DNA of 64,000 nt, taken from NCBI GenBank assembly GCA_009760855.2, contig WPIO01000023.1, positions 1,115,501 through 1,179,500 of the forward strand, in the 5' to 3' direction. Each line of letters opens with the position of its first letter. Positions within the stretch are counted from its first letter, which is position 1. The stretch is from Cristatella mucedo (taxonomy: Eukaryota > Bryozoa > Phylactolaemata > Cristatellidae). Below, one piece after another: positions 1 through 9,509 of the stretch. The position numbers were made by a program, and so were the translations under genes. The notes beneath the pieces are model-generated. The model saw only the letters and a program-made list of their open reading frames with translations, did not search any database and was not told where the DNA came from.

Positions 1-1
1 G

Positions 2-391
2 GAAGAGGGCTATACCGGGGTCAATGTCCTCGATAAATCAGCGCTTATTCATGATCATACATATACTGAGACAAGTTCTATGTCAGAACCTTGAAGAACA
101 GAGATACGAAATTTATCTAATCTGGTACTTGCAGAATCTGCTGCTCGTATTGCTCTTGATCCACGTCAGCCTTCTTATGTACGTGAAGATGCAAAAACTG
201 TTGCAGCAGTTATGGCAGCAAAAAGTAAGTTAGGTTTGGGTCTTGGTGGTATGTTAAACGAATCATTTGCTACTGATTTCTTAAAAGATAAAGTTAGTAA
301 TCCTGCAAGTTTGAATAAGATAAAAAACAATGCTAGAGGTATTGCCGATAAAATGTTTGATATCACTAGAAAAAAGATAGAAAAAAATTAA
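2..391 (+). pseudogene. Parvovirus-type phospholipase A2 domain protein, C-terminal part, frameshifted
   Basis: The first 30 codons of this frame read EEGYTGVNVLDK followed by SALIHDHTY. This resembles the Ca-binding loop and the HD-x-x-Y catalytic helix of the PLA2 domain in parvovirus VP1 and in some adintovirus proteins, where the enzyme helps virions leave the endosome. The frame stops at about 96. A second frame carries on to TAA at 389-391 with an Ala-rich stretch (AKTVAAVMAAKSKLGLGLGG) and a basic C-terminus (ITRKKIEKN). At least one frameshift lies near position 95 to 130. The start is outside the window. The PLA2 call rests on the short motif only, so it is moderately secure; the reading frame after it is clear. 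Confidence 0.6.
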
Positions 392-459
392 CTAATCTAA
401 TTTTTATTTTGTTTATTGTTATAGATGTCTTTGTTTTTTGTTTATTGTTTTATTTTTTA

Positions 460-940
460 TTACTCAGCAGGATTGAACTCACTTCTTTTAACAACATTGT
501 AAACTTTAACTTGATCTCGTTTTATTCTAATATTAAGTCTTTCTTCAGAATTATATTTATCTTTAGTTACATAACTTCCATCAAGAATACCAGTAATAGC
601 TAAGTCATTACCAAATTTTTGAGTTATATCAGCAATACTACTGAATTTTTATTTGTTTGTTCTTTTGGTCAAAGAATATACTTGGTTTACTACCAAAACC
701 AAATCTTACTCCAATAGTTGAACGTTGAGACAAATCATATCCACTGTATTCAAGTTTCATACTTGCTCTGTTGACAATATCTTCTAGAGCTGGTCTCATA
801 TCTTCACTCATATAGATCCATGCATTGAAATAAGGTTTATAATCTTTAGTAATTTTCTCTTTAATATGAACACGAGCAGGTTTTCCTTTTGGGATGACAA
901 CAGAAGAATTTTCAAGTACTACAAATGTTTTGTTATCCAT
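460..940 (-). pseudogene. Unidentified element 1 protein, about 160 aa, one frameshift
   Basis: The start is MDNKTFVVLENSSVVIPKGK at 940, overlapping the end of the protease gene by a few bases. The first 100 codons are open to 638. A one-base shift near 640-655 moves the frame, which then continues through a basic region (SEERLNIRIKRDQVKVYNVV) to TAA at 460-462. The first half has a mixed alpha/beta look (KPYFNAWIYMSEDMRPALED). I do not recognise the family. Its place beside the protease and its orientation suggest a virion or DNA-binding accessory protein, but that is only inference. Confidence 0.6.
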
Positions 941-1307
941 TTCTATATATGGAAAATAAAATGTTTAAATTAAGTTGATAATTGATTGTCGTTCCAAAAT
1001 CTGTTTCTTGCATTAGTTTTAGAAAGATTAAGTATCTTCTTCCACAATCTGTTTGATTGTATTCTTGCAGCTTAAATGTCTGAAAGCTTGGTATTACATC
1101 AAAATAATTTATTACTTTTGGCATTGGTGGAGCTCCAAATGAATCAAAGTAAAAACATTGTTTACCTTCTTTTTTAAGAGCTACCTAAACATATATCGCA
1201 AGATCTGATTCTCCTGTATTACAAATAAGACATTTATTCTCTAGTGGCTTTGTTAGTTTATATCTTGCAAACACACCGCTAAAGTTTTTTATATCTAATT
1301 CTTTCAT
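933..1307 (-). pseudogene. Adenain-like cysteine protease (Polinton PRO), inactivated
   Basis: The minus frame starts with MKELDIKNFSGVFARYK at 1307 and contains the adenain hallmarks: FYFDSFGAPPMPKVINYF (the conserved Asp and the DSFG-x-PP segment) and QTDCGRRYLIFLKLM (the nucleophile Cys in DCG). Such proteases mature capsid proteins in adenoviruses, Polintons and virophages. Just before the DSFG block the frame is interrupted by a TAG, next to the place where the family carries its catalytic His-Trp pair, and no His is visible there, so the enzyme is dead. At about 120 residues the protein is shorter than adenovirus protease but close to compact Polinton versions. It overlaps the following minus-strand gene by about 8 bases. 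Confidence 0.8.
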
Positions 1308-1345
1308 ATAAATATTTATTTCTATATCTGCTAGTGGTGTTGATT

Positions 1346-1712
1346 TTATTTTTTTAGTTTGTCACTAGTCTTTTTAAATTCAGTAAGTATTTGTTGTTTA
1401 TCTTCTATACAAGAACCAAGTTTCTTACCATGAGATAAAACTCCTGTAACTTTTTTACCATGAGATAATACACCTGTTCCAAGTTTCTTTCCATGTGCTA
1501 GTACTCCTGTTTCTTTTTACCATGAGATAAAATTCCTTCACCAACTGGTTTACTTCTTAGTTTGACAAACTTTGATTTCTGACTGTCACATATAGTAAAA
1601 ATAACTTTTATCATTCCTCTCATTTCTTTTTTACTATCTACTTCAACATATTCTTCATGAATTGTATCAGTTGGTTTTTTACACTTAACACAATAAATTT
1701 CCGTATCTATTA
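1346..1712 (-). pseudogene. Zinc-ribbon protein with HGKK tandem repeats, frameshifted
   Basis: The minus frame begins near 1712 with DTEIYCVKCKKPTDTIHEEY, a CxxC zinc-ribbon half of the YCVKCK type (DUF5679-like) common in large and mid-sized DNA viruses. The second knuckle is partly lost: only one Cys remains, in FTICDSQKSKF. The C-terminal half has four near-copies of a unit L-(S/A)-H-G-K-K, spaced 10 to 12 residues apart, then a Lys-rich end and TAA at 1348-1346. A one-base loss near 1517 breaks the frame inside the first repeats. No ATG is seen at the expected start. The basic repeat suggests DNA or membrane contact; the function is unknown. Confidence 0.6.
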
Positions 1713-1724
1713 TGCTATAGAATA

Positions 1725-2394
1725 ATGTCGTTAAAAGCTAGAGCTTTTAATTTTGGACAGGATTTTGATACTGGACATAAAGAACCATTACCTAAAGTAC
1801 CTATTAGAGCATTAGTACTTGGACCAGTGGAACAGGCAAATCACAGTTAGTAATGAATTGGATATTGTATGGTATGCTAAATTATGATACTTGCACAATC
1901 ATTGCTTCAAGTTTAGATCAAAAGTCATATAGTGGTCTTATGTCAATGACTAAAGATAATCCTGCTTATGTTTGGGTTAATGGAATTTATAGTATGCAAG
2001 ATGTTGATTCTTATAAGAATTACAAGAATGTTGTTGTACTAGATGATTTGATGACGGAAAATCAATCGAAAATCTTAGATTATTTCACTCGTGGCAGAAT
2101 AAAGGATTGAACATATTTTATCTTGCTTAATGATTTACTAATATTCGTAGAAGATAAATAAGAAACAATATAAATATGATTATAATTCTTAAACAGAATG
2201 ATACTGATATAAAATACATTCGTCATTCGTATGCTGGTGATATAGATAAGAGACAATTTAAAGAATGGGTAAATTCTTGTACTAGAAATAGATTTGGATG
2301 TTGTGTTATTGACTTAACTAAAACTGAATCAGAAGGAAGATTTTGGTCTGTTGATAGCATAGGTAAACAATTAATAACAATTTTTAATACTTAA
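1725..2394 (+). pseudogene. A32/FtsK-HerA-type genome-packaging ATPase, frameshifted
   Basis: The frame starts at ATG 1725 (MSLKARAFNFGQDFDTGHKE) and runs into the Walker A region after VPIRALVLGP. A one-base deletion there, near 1828, destroys the P-loop frame. The next open segment, 1853-2110, carries a beta-strand and Walker B pattern (NVVVLDDLMTENQSKILDYF). After a second shift near 2105 the last segment, 2176-2394, has the family's C-terminal block (DIKYIRHSYAGDIDKRQFKE, then GCCVIDLTKTESEGRF). These three blocks in order identify the packaging ATPase of Polintons and virophages, which pumps DNA into the capsid. Total length would be about 220 aa, normal for the family. Confidence 0.85.
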
Positions 2395-2405
2395 TAGATA
2401 TAGGA

Positions 2406-3442
2406 ATGATTAACGGAAAGATTTACGCAAGTCCAAATAAACCTTATAAAGGAAGTGTTCAAGAAGCAACTGACTTACAAAATAAACTTAGAAACTTAGA
2501 AGAGTTACGTGTTGCTACTATACTTGATAATGCTCAAGAAATACAAAGAATTGAAGCAGAAATGATTGCAAGAGATAGAGTAGAACATGAAATGGATGAA
2601 CGTACATTAGAGAAATCAACTGATAATTCAGGTAATGTTGTTATTGGTAAACTAAGAAAAGTTAGACCAACACATGCAATTAATATGGAACAAAGTGAAC
2701 AGATGAAAAAAGTATTAGATAAAAAAGATTCTACAGATACTTCTAATATAGTGAAAATAGGATTTACTGCTATTGCAGAAGGAAAATATAAAAAGCGATT
2801 AATATTTCAAATCAAGCAAAGACTTATGCGGCTAATCCAGAAGCAAGAAGTGCAATTGATTCACTTCAGAAAGAAGTTGCTGATACACTTAATGTTAATC
2901 CTTTTACTGGTATGAGACCTAAGAAAAAGGAAAAAATAGTTAGTGACACATATAAAAGAAAAACACCTATAGGAAAAGAAAAGCCTCTCGCAATTACTGC
3001 TGTTCCTTCTGAAACAAGTATTATAAAAGATAGAAAACAATATCTTCTTGATAGTATTAAAAATAAAGGTGTAGTGTCTCCTAATATAAGAAATATTATA
3101 GAGAATGTGAGAGTAGGAGATAAAGAATCATTTGATACTGATCTTACATTTCTGCTTTCAGAATTGCGTAGTATGGAATCAAGAAATCCTGCAGAAAATT
3201 TCATTTATAGTTATCTTACTTATAATCCTGACAAAAAAGTTGGTCAAGGAGTAGAAATAATTCCAAATGTAAGAAGTGAAAAAGAAGTTTTTGATAAGAT
3301 AGATTTATGGTGGCGTGAACTTGCTGCTGGTAATAAAGGAGTTGTAAGCTCTATTAGTGCTGCTGTTGATTATCTTACTATGTCTAGAAAAGTTCCAAAG
3401 TCCTATGTTGCAAAGATTAACAATCTTTTATATAATGTATAG
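2406..3442 (+). pseudogene. Unidentified helical element 1 protein, about 345 aa, one frameshift
   Basis: The first frame starts at 2406 with MINGKIYASPNKPYKGSVQE. It is Glu/Lys-rich and probably coiled-coil (EEL...EIQRIEAEMIARD). A shift near 2795 moves it to a second frame, whose coding character resumes before the ATG at 2912 and ends at 3442 (KSYVAKINNLLYNV). The second part includes a conserved-looking stretch, DKIDLWWRELAAGNKG. It lies directly between the packaging ATPase and the penton-like genes, with 10-base spacing, so it probably belongs to virion assembly. I do not recognise the family. Confidence 0.7.
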
Positions 3443-3444
3443 AA

Positions 3445-4329
3445 ATGAGTGATTTATTGAAAAGTGTTAACGATATTTATTTTAAGATACTTGTTATTTA
3501 AGAGTGTTGAAAGTATTAGAAAATCTAGTCAAGCAAGTAAAGAGAGATATGTATTTCATTTAACTGGAACTACTATTCCTATTAAAACGCACAATGATAA
3601 TCCAATTTTATTAAGAAATAAAAATTTTAATATTGGCTTAAAGAAGTTTGCTGGAACTAATTATATTAGAAATATTAAAGATTCTAATAATACTTTTGTT
3701 TATAGAGTGTCAGGTGGATCAGAACAAACAATAACAATAAGACCTGGAATTTGTTCTGCTATATCATCAGATGATGTAAATATTGGTATTGTTGATATTA
3801 TTAATAACTCTATTACACAATCAGGTGCAACTACAGATAAATTTTAACTATATGTTGATACAGCTACTTCTAATTCTTGGATTGAAATTCCTGTTGGTTG
3901 GAGTTTTCTTGCTAGTAAGTCTAGTATTTCTAGTGTTCTTGGTTTTACTGGTGATGCTTATACAACAGATTCAAACTTTTCAGCCATGTATCCAAGTATA
4001 ACAAATAAAGTTGTTTTACACCTAACACTAAGTTTATTTCTGAAAATGAAGTTGTTGTGTCTGATCTAAATCTCATACTTGTAAACTGTAATTTGGTTGC
4101 TAATGGAACAAGTTTTCTAAATGGAGCTGAAACTTAAGTACCAAGAAGTTTTGCTTATAACTTCTATCCATGGGAACAAATGGTACATGAATCAAATACG
4201 ATAGAATACCATCATATAACTAGTGATTCTATTTCTGATATACTAATTACCGTTACTGATCAGAATTTGAAATTATTATATTTTAGTTCACAACAAATTG
4301 CAGTTGTTATAGAAACTGTTGAATTATAA
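3445..4329 (+). pseudogene. Penton-like jelly-roll protein A, several breaks
   Basis: ATG at 3445 (MSDLLKSVNDIYFKIL) follows the previous stop by two bases. The frame shifts near 3490 and continues to 3847 with beta-rich sequence (NIGLKKFAGTNYIRNIKDSN). It shifts again near 3845 (VDTATSNSWIEIPVGW) and once more near 4015, has a TAA at about 4136-4138, and ends with ILITVTDQNLKLLYF and a final stop at 4329. The pattern of short strands and a terminal (V/L)TDQN block is shared with the next gene. Position between the ATPase and the major capsid protein, and the fold pattern, fit the Polinton minor capsid (penton) protein that forms the capsid vertices. Assignment is from context and pattern, not from a catalytic motif. 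Confidence 0.6.
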
Positions 4330-4336
4330 TATAAGA

Positions 4337-5187
4337 ATGTCTATAAGATTAACAGTGACTACAAGTTATGATTCAAAAACATTAGTGCCACCAATTATAC
4401 TTGGTTCAAACTCTGGTTATAATAAAATTGGATTGCGAAGAGTAGAGTTTACTTATACAAATAAAGTTGTATCAAATATCATTAAAGGAGTAAATGATAC
4501 ACTTTGGTTTAGATATATTCTTTACAGATTTAACAAATTCTTCAATTACAATTAAGGCTGGATATTATGATACTAATAAAATTGTTACAGAACTTTAAAC
4601 TTCTTTAGCTAAAGCTAGTGCATTTTATGATAATACTAAAAGAAATAGTAGTGCAACAAAATTTAGTGTCGATAGCGATGATAGAATAATAATGCACGTA
4701 ACGCCAGATTCTATTGTTATACTTGGAAGTAATTCTGGTGTTAAAAATTCAATCGGAGCTACATTAGGTTTCAACTCAAATCAACAAGGAACATTTGATG
4801 ATAAAGATGTTATAGGAACTTATTATGAAGCAATAGCAAAGGCTACGTATTACTCTGGAATTTATGAAGCATGGAATACAATGGTGTTACTATATAATAA
4901 AGGAATAAGATGGATTAGTGTTGATTGTGATTTAGTTGATCCTTTTAAAAATTATATAGAAATAACACGAGGATATCTACAACAATCTTCATCTTTATAA
5001 ATTATTGATATTGATGATATTAGTCCGGGAGAAAAAGTATATCTACATGTTCCAAATATATTGTATTTACCAACATTGTGGCAATATAGATTCAATAAGT
5101 ACTTTTAAAATTAGTTTAACTGATCAGAATGGAAATAAAATTAATATCATTTCTGGTGTAGTTGCAACAATAGAAATTTCCAAGTAA
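4337..5187 (+). pseudogene. Penton-like jelly-roll protein B, several breaks
   Basis: It starts at ATG 4337 (MSIRLTVTTSYDSKTLVPPI), seven bases after gene A. It carries a classic penton N-terminal pattern: GYNKIGLRRVEFTYTNKVV, then a turn with GVNDTLWF, then SITIKAGYYDTNKIV. Breaks are a shift near 4520, TAA at about 4596-4598, a stop near 5000 and a further shift near 5080. Segments 4692-5000 and 5090-5187 are open (FKNYIEITRGYLQQ; FKISLTDQNGNKINII). The shared end block with gene A points to an old duplication. This copy is the better match to known Polinton pentons; role and location (capsid vertex) are inferred from the family. Confidence 0.65.
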
Positions 5188-5196
5188 TTTAGAGCA

Positions 5197-5793
5197 ATGC
5201 GTAGCTATGTAAGAGTTGGTCATGGCAGAATACATGGTGGTAAAAAATACCATGGATCTGGTTTACTAGATAAAGTAATTGATGATGTTGGTAAAGTAGC
5301 ACCATTAGTAACTGGATTAACCGGTGTAAGTATGAACATTACCAACAAAGGTATTGAAATGCATCAAGCAAGAAAAATGATTGAATGACAAACAAGGAAA
5401 GAATAAATGGACCAAGAGTATGCTAACAAACGTAGAGAGATGGATGATAAACTTGAAGAAGAAAAAAGGAAGAAAGAGCTTGAATATGAACTTGAGAAAA
5501 GAAAGAAAGAAGATTATGATAGAAAGATTAAAGAGATGGATCTTGAGATTAAACGTGCAATGCTTGAAAAGCTCAAACAAAAATCTAAAAAGAGTCGTAA
5601 AGCTAAGATAGAAGAAACAGAAGTAGAAGACTATTCAGAGACTCTTAAAGAGAATGATCTGAAAGCGTATAAAGAATAGAGAAAGTATTAAAAGAGAAAG
5701 CTGTTGTACCAGTTGAAAGAACAAGAGCTGATGGTTATGGTGGTGGTATGAGGAAAAATAGGACCTGGTTTATATATTCAAAGTAGAAATTAA
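5197..5793 (+). pseudogene. Basic N-terminus plus coiled-coil virion protein, two in-frame stops and a frameshift
   Basis: The start is MRSYVRVGHGRIHGGKKYHG, a basic, Gly/His-rich leader. It is followed by an amphipathic segment, DKVIDDVGKVAPLVTGLTGV, of the kind seen in adenovirus pVI/pX-like and adintovirus membrane-active virion proteins. The frame hits TGA at 5386-5388 and TAA at 5404-5406. The same frame then continues as an almost pure charged coiled coil (RREMDDKLEEEKRKKELEYE and onward) to 5679, so I read it as one gene with two nonsense mutations. A shift after 5670 leads to a Gly-rich, basic end (RADGYGGGMRKN). It sits 27 bases upstream of the capsid gene. Function is inferred from composition and neighbours only. 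Confidence 0.6.
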
Positions 5794-5819
5794 TTTTTAG
5801 TTTTTTATATAGAGAATAA

Positions 5820-7381
5820 ATGGCAAGTGCTCCTATTGATACTATACTCGAATTGGGTGATCCTGGTTTTCCAAATTATAGCATTAAAGACTATCAATTT
5901 AGAGAGTGTTATCAAACAAATGGTATTGAAACTGATAGCATTGCAAATAAACTAGTTACATTCATTGTTTCTGGTGAACAACAAACGTGTTATGTTCTTT
6001 CTGATGCTTATCTACTTCTTGAAGGTCAATTACAAGTTCAAACTGCTGCAGGTGGTGCATTTGGTGCTCCTAACAGAAATCTTGCTGCTGGTCTTGTTAA
6101 CAATGCAGGTGCGTTGATGTTTAGTAGTATGAGAATTAGACTTGGTACTGAAGAAATAGAAAGTGTTACACTTCAACAAGGTCCTGGAACTGTTTCAACA
6201 CTTATGGGTTTACTTTGTTATCCAAATGATTACAATAGTACTGAAGGTCTTGCAACTGGATGGAAAAAAGATGAAGCTAGTCAAATGGATGTTATGTCTT
6301 TTAATCCTGCTGGTACTGTTAATACTGCTAGTTATTCTTATACTAGTCCTGCTGCTTCATCTGCAAGTTCTACAAACATTGGATTTCTTTATAGAATAGG
6401 AATGACGAATGTTCTTGCGAATAATGCAGGTACATTCAGTATATCATTATCACTATCAAGACTCTCTGGTTTCTGTGCTGACATGAATAAAATTCTTTAT
6501 AATGTTCCATTTACTCTTGAATTAACTCTAGTTGGTGGAAATGATTTTGATTGTATTATGACTGGCGCTTCTTCTGCTGATGTTAATGGTAATTCAATTG
6601 TAAGTAGAAGTGTTGCTAATGCTGCTGGAAATGATACTTGGAATGCATTTAGAATTATGATGTTAAAAATGAGATTGATTGTTCCATGTGTTGTACCTAT
6701 GGAAAATACTCATAGATCTCTTGCTGATAATTCATGTGAGAGATCCAAGAAACTAAGACTTAACTACAGAGTAAGACGATATAAAAATATGACTCTAATT
6801 AATTTCAATCAAGGTATGAAATACACTAGAACTCTATCTGTACAAAATAATATTGATAAAGTTAGATGGTTGATTGTTTCAGCACAAAATTATGGTAAAT
6901 ATGGGACTTACACTAAAAATCCTTGCGCATACAATCATTGTGATACTAAAAGTGTGACTGTACTTGCTAATGGATCGAAACAATATCCAACTGTTCCAAG
7001 AAGCAATTATCCAAGAGATGGAAAATGCTCAACATCTTATCTTGATTTTACTACATTCAGAAAACAATATCTTGGATTGAATGAAGTAACTGAACCTGTT
7101 GGTGTTACTTATCCTGAGTGGTTATCTCTTTATCCTATTCATGTAATTGATCTGTAATACAATGATGAACCACTTAGAGTAACATCCAAACTTGATGTAA
7201 CAGTTGAATTCAATGCTTTGATTCCTTCTGCTATAGATTATGTTGCTGCTGTTGGGCTAATCCTGCTCAAGCTGCAATTCCTGCTACAACGATCATTCTT
7301 CACTATCTTACTATCTGTGAGAATATTGCTGAACTAACGTCTAATGGTAATGGATCTAACTTTACTTGTATTAATGTCTAA
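5820..7381 (+). pseudogene. Major capsid protein (Polinton/adintovirus hexon type), broken only near the C-terminus
   Basis: This is the longest open frame of element 1: 445 codons from ATG 5820 (MASAPIDTILELGDPGFPNY) to TAA at 7155-7157. The same frame continues past that stop (NDEPLRVTSKLDVTVEFNAL). It then needs a shift near 7252 to finish at 7379-7381 with ATTIILHYLTICENIAELTS. The full length would be about 520 aa, typical of the double jelly-roll capsid proteins of this group. The sequence is beta-rich, with Asn/Ser/Ala-rich loops, and has the N-terminal FRECYQTNGIETDSIANKL region expected of an adintovirus-like hexon. It forms the capsid shell. The identification rests on length, composition and the neighbouring ATPase, penton and protease genes. 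Confidence 0.75.
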
Positions 7382-7386
7382 ATATA

Positions 7387-7956
7387 ATGCAAAAAGCAAA
7401 TTTTGTTCAAGGGTCTGACGAGTAGAAAAAAGCCATGTCCCTAAATATCGGTGTATCTGAAGATTATTCTGTTCTAGGTAATGATATGGTTTTTGGAGCG
7501 AAAATAGATTGTGATTAGGAATCATTGCAAATAGAAAACTAAAAATATATTAGCAATAGCTCTCCTATGAGATTTCCACAAATTTTATTTGGAAAGGTGT
7601 TTGAACCTGTAGTTGCTAAATTTTTAGAAATGAAACTTGATAGAAAGATTGAATGTGCAAATGACTGCTTTACTTCTGATGGATTGTATAGATATTCTCC
7701 AGACGTAATTATAGATGAAGATACACTTATTGAGATATAATGTTTATGGAGTAGGAGTATAGTTGAAGATTGTATACTAAAACAGTACTTAACACAGTTT
7801 CTTCTTGGATTACATGTACTAAAACTAAGCAGGTGTTTTTATTGTGAATTTGAAATATTTGTTCCTGGATTAAATTGTAATGATGTACCTGAAAATTATA
7901 TAGCGGCTGGATGTGTAAGAATAAAGACAGATTACGAGTTTGATATGCCAATATGA
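7387..7956 (+). pseudogene. YqaJ/lambda-exonuclease-like PD-(D/E)XK nuclease, inactivated by stops
   Basis: ATG at 7387 starts a frame with several in-frame stops (7423-7425, 7516-7518 and others) but continuous family pattern. It has PMRFPQILFGKVFEPVVAKF (the conserved G-x-x-x-E helix) and LYRYSPDVIIDEDTLIEI (the PD...EXK strands). Next come a Gln-containing helix (ILKQYLTQFLLGLHVL) and a Cys-bearing strand. This is the layout of alkaline-type exonucleases used by phages and large DNA viruses in recombination. The codon following LIEI, where the family has its catalytic Lys, is TAA (7737-7739). It starts six bases after the capsid gene and its last codon overlaps the next ATG (ATGA). Length is about 190 aa, normal for a compact nuclease. 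Confidence 0.6.
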
Positions 7957-8209
7957 CAACGACTGTTCCTGTTTTTGCTTAAAGATGACAAATCTTTGAT
8001 TTTGAATTTGATATAATTTCTGATTATGGTCGTTTTTCAAATAAAAAAAGTTTTGGTCATGATGTAAAATAGCATATAAAAAAGTAGAAATACATGTTGT
8101 TGATAAGGAAGATTATGGTAGATTTTCAAGAATTTTTCCAATTGTTAGAGAAGTTCTAGAAAGAAGTAAAGTATTGATAAACAATTATATAGATGAGCAT
8201 AAAGTTTAA
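7953..8209 (+). pseudogene. Small unidentified element 1 protein, frameshifted
   Basis: The ATG overlaps the stop of the nuclease gene (ATGA at 7953-7956). Coding character is seen in pieces: FDFEFDIISDYGRFSNKKSF, then KVEIHVVDKEDYGRFSRIF and a charged end at TAA 8207-8209. Two DYGRFS segments recur about 40 residues apart, which suggests an internal repeat. The end overlaps the start of the fibre gene by 17 bases. I do not recognise it; it could also be the tail of the nuclease protein in another frame. Confidence 0.45.
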
Positions 8210-9056
8210 TTCAAATGATTATGTCTCTAAAATTAATGGATATCTTCTATCAGACCTAAATGTGAGTGGGAATAGAATTATAAATTTAGCTGATCCTATA
8301 AATGATAGTGATGCTGTAACAAAATCTTATGCAGATGCAAACTTTGTTCTTAATTCAGGAGCATCAGTTAATCTTGCTGGAAAACCCATTACTAATCTTG
8401 GAGTAGGTGTTAATTATACTGATGGTGTTAATGTTAGTCAAATAAATAATTATGTTAAAAAAAACAGGTGATACAGTGTTAGGAGATTTGAGCATGAATA
8501 GTTATGCTATAACATCTAATTTTTGGAATCCTGTTAATGAAAATTCAGTTGTATTAAATGATGATTATTGCGTTACGTATGGAGGAATGAAACGCGATGT
8601 ATTATTGAAAGCATTTCCTTCAACAACCAATTTTAATATGGGAGGTAATTCAATAACAAATGTTGCAGATCCTGTTAATCCTAGTGAGGTTGCAACAAAG
8701 AATTATGTAGATAAAACAACTAAAAAATAACAAAAGTAATATCAATCTCAATGAATCCTAATTCTAAAAATTCAATTTTAAATCTATCAACACCTTATTC
8801 ATGGACAAGTAAAGCATCTGCACCTATTATGATATTAAACGTTATGGTTTTAGGTGCATCTAATTGTGTATTTCTTAGACTTAGTAGTGATACAACCGTT
8901 GTATCTGGTGATGTAAGAGCTATAAATAGTTCTCCAAGTGGAGGTGTTGACTTAAAGTTGTATGCTTATTTTACTAGATTGCCTACAAATTATTACTTCA
9001 TTGACAATCTTGGAAATTTAAAGGTAAACCTCTTGGTTAGCTATGTAGCCTCTTGA
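8193..9056 (+). pseudogene. Fibre-like protein with phage-tail-type repeats, two breaks
   Basis: It starts at ATG 8193 (MSIKFNSNDYVSKINGYLLS). The shaft has three or more copies of a unit: a strand, then N-(R/S)-I-x-N-(L/V)-A-D-P-(I/V)-N, then a K-x-Y-(A/V)-D block. Examples are NRIINLADPINDSDAVTKSY and NSITNVADPVNPSEVATKNY. This repeat is typical of trimeric tail-fibre and adenovirus-fibre-like shafts. A one-base insertion in an A-run near 8460 shifts the frame, and TAA at 8728-8730 separates the shaft from a beta-rich C-terminal segment (8751-9056) that would be the head domain. It would be the host-attachment protein of the virion. The 3' end converges on and overlaps the minus-strand zinc protein gene. 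Confidence 0.7.
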
Positions 9057-9481
9057 GAAGTATAAATGAACTATAAACATTATTAACTCTTTTAACTTTG
9101 CTGCTTTACGTTTACCTTTAACTAGTGGGAATAGTTTTGAAATAATACAAATAGCTTCATGATCCAAACAATGATTTAAACAAGAAGTAGAGCGACATCC
9201 TTTTTTAAGTGTTTCTTGACTAATGAATATAATTTAGTTGGTCTCTTTTTTTTAAAACTATTAGAATTTATTTTTCAATATGAACAGATTATACTTGAAT
9301 CGTTACGTAAAAGACTAGAATCAAATTCAGTTTCTTTCATATCTAGATCACAGAAATCACAACGAATTTCATATTTTTGTTGTGGTCTTTTTATTTTTGG
9401 TGGTTTACAATAAGGATGACCTGATTCAAGGTATTCAGTTTCATTAAATGTATTTAAACATATATCACAAAATATTTCCAT
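9037..9481 (-). pseudogene. Cys-rich zinc-binding protein, frameshifted
   Basis: ATG at 9481 gives MEIFCDICLNTFNETEYLES, followed by HPYC, then IRCDFCDLDMKETEF: a zinc-finger-like layout with two CxxC pairs and a His/Cys between them. The first frame ends at 9275 (DSSIICSY). After at least one shift the minus strand continues with a second Cys/His cluster (CRSTSCLNHCLDHEAIC) and a basic end (GKRKAAKLKRVNNVYSSF), stopping at 9037-9039. It is convergent with the fibre gene, with about 20 bases of overlap. It is probably a regulator or nucleic-acid-binding protein; the family is not recognised. Confidence 0.55.
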
Positions 9482-9509
9482 TCTCTATAGTGTGTCATTT
9501 TTAACTCTA

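Noticed and set aside
1346-1560. HGKK repeats as a CRISPR-like DNA repeat
   Set aside because: Repeat is at protein level inside one reading frame, with codon variation and no spacers; eukaryotic context.
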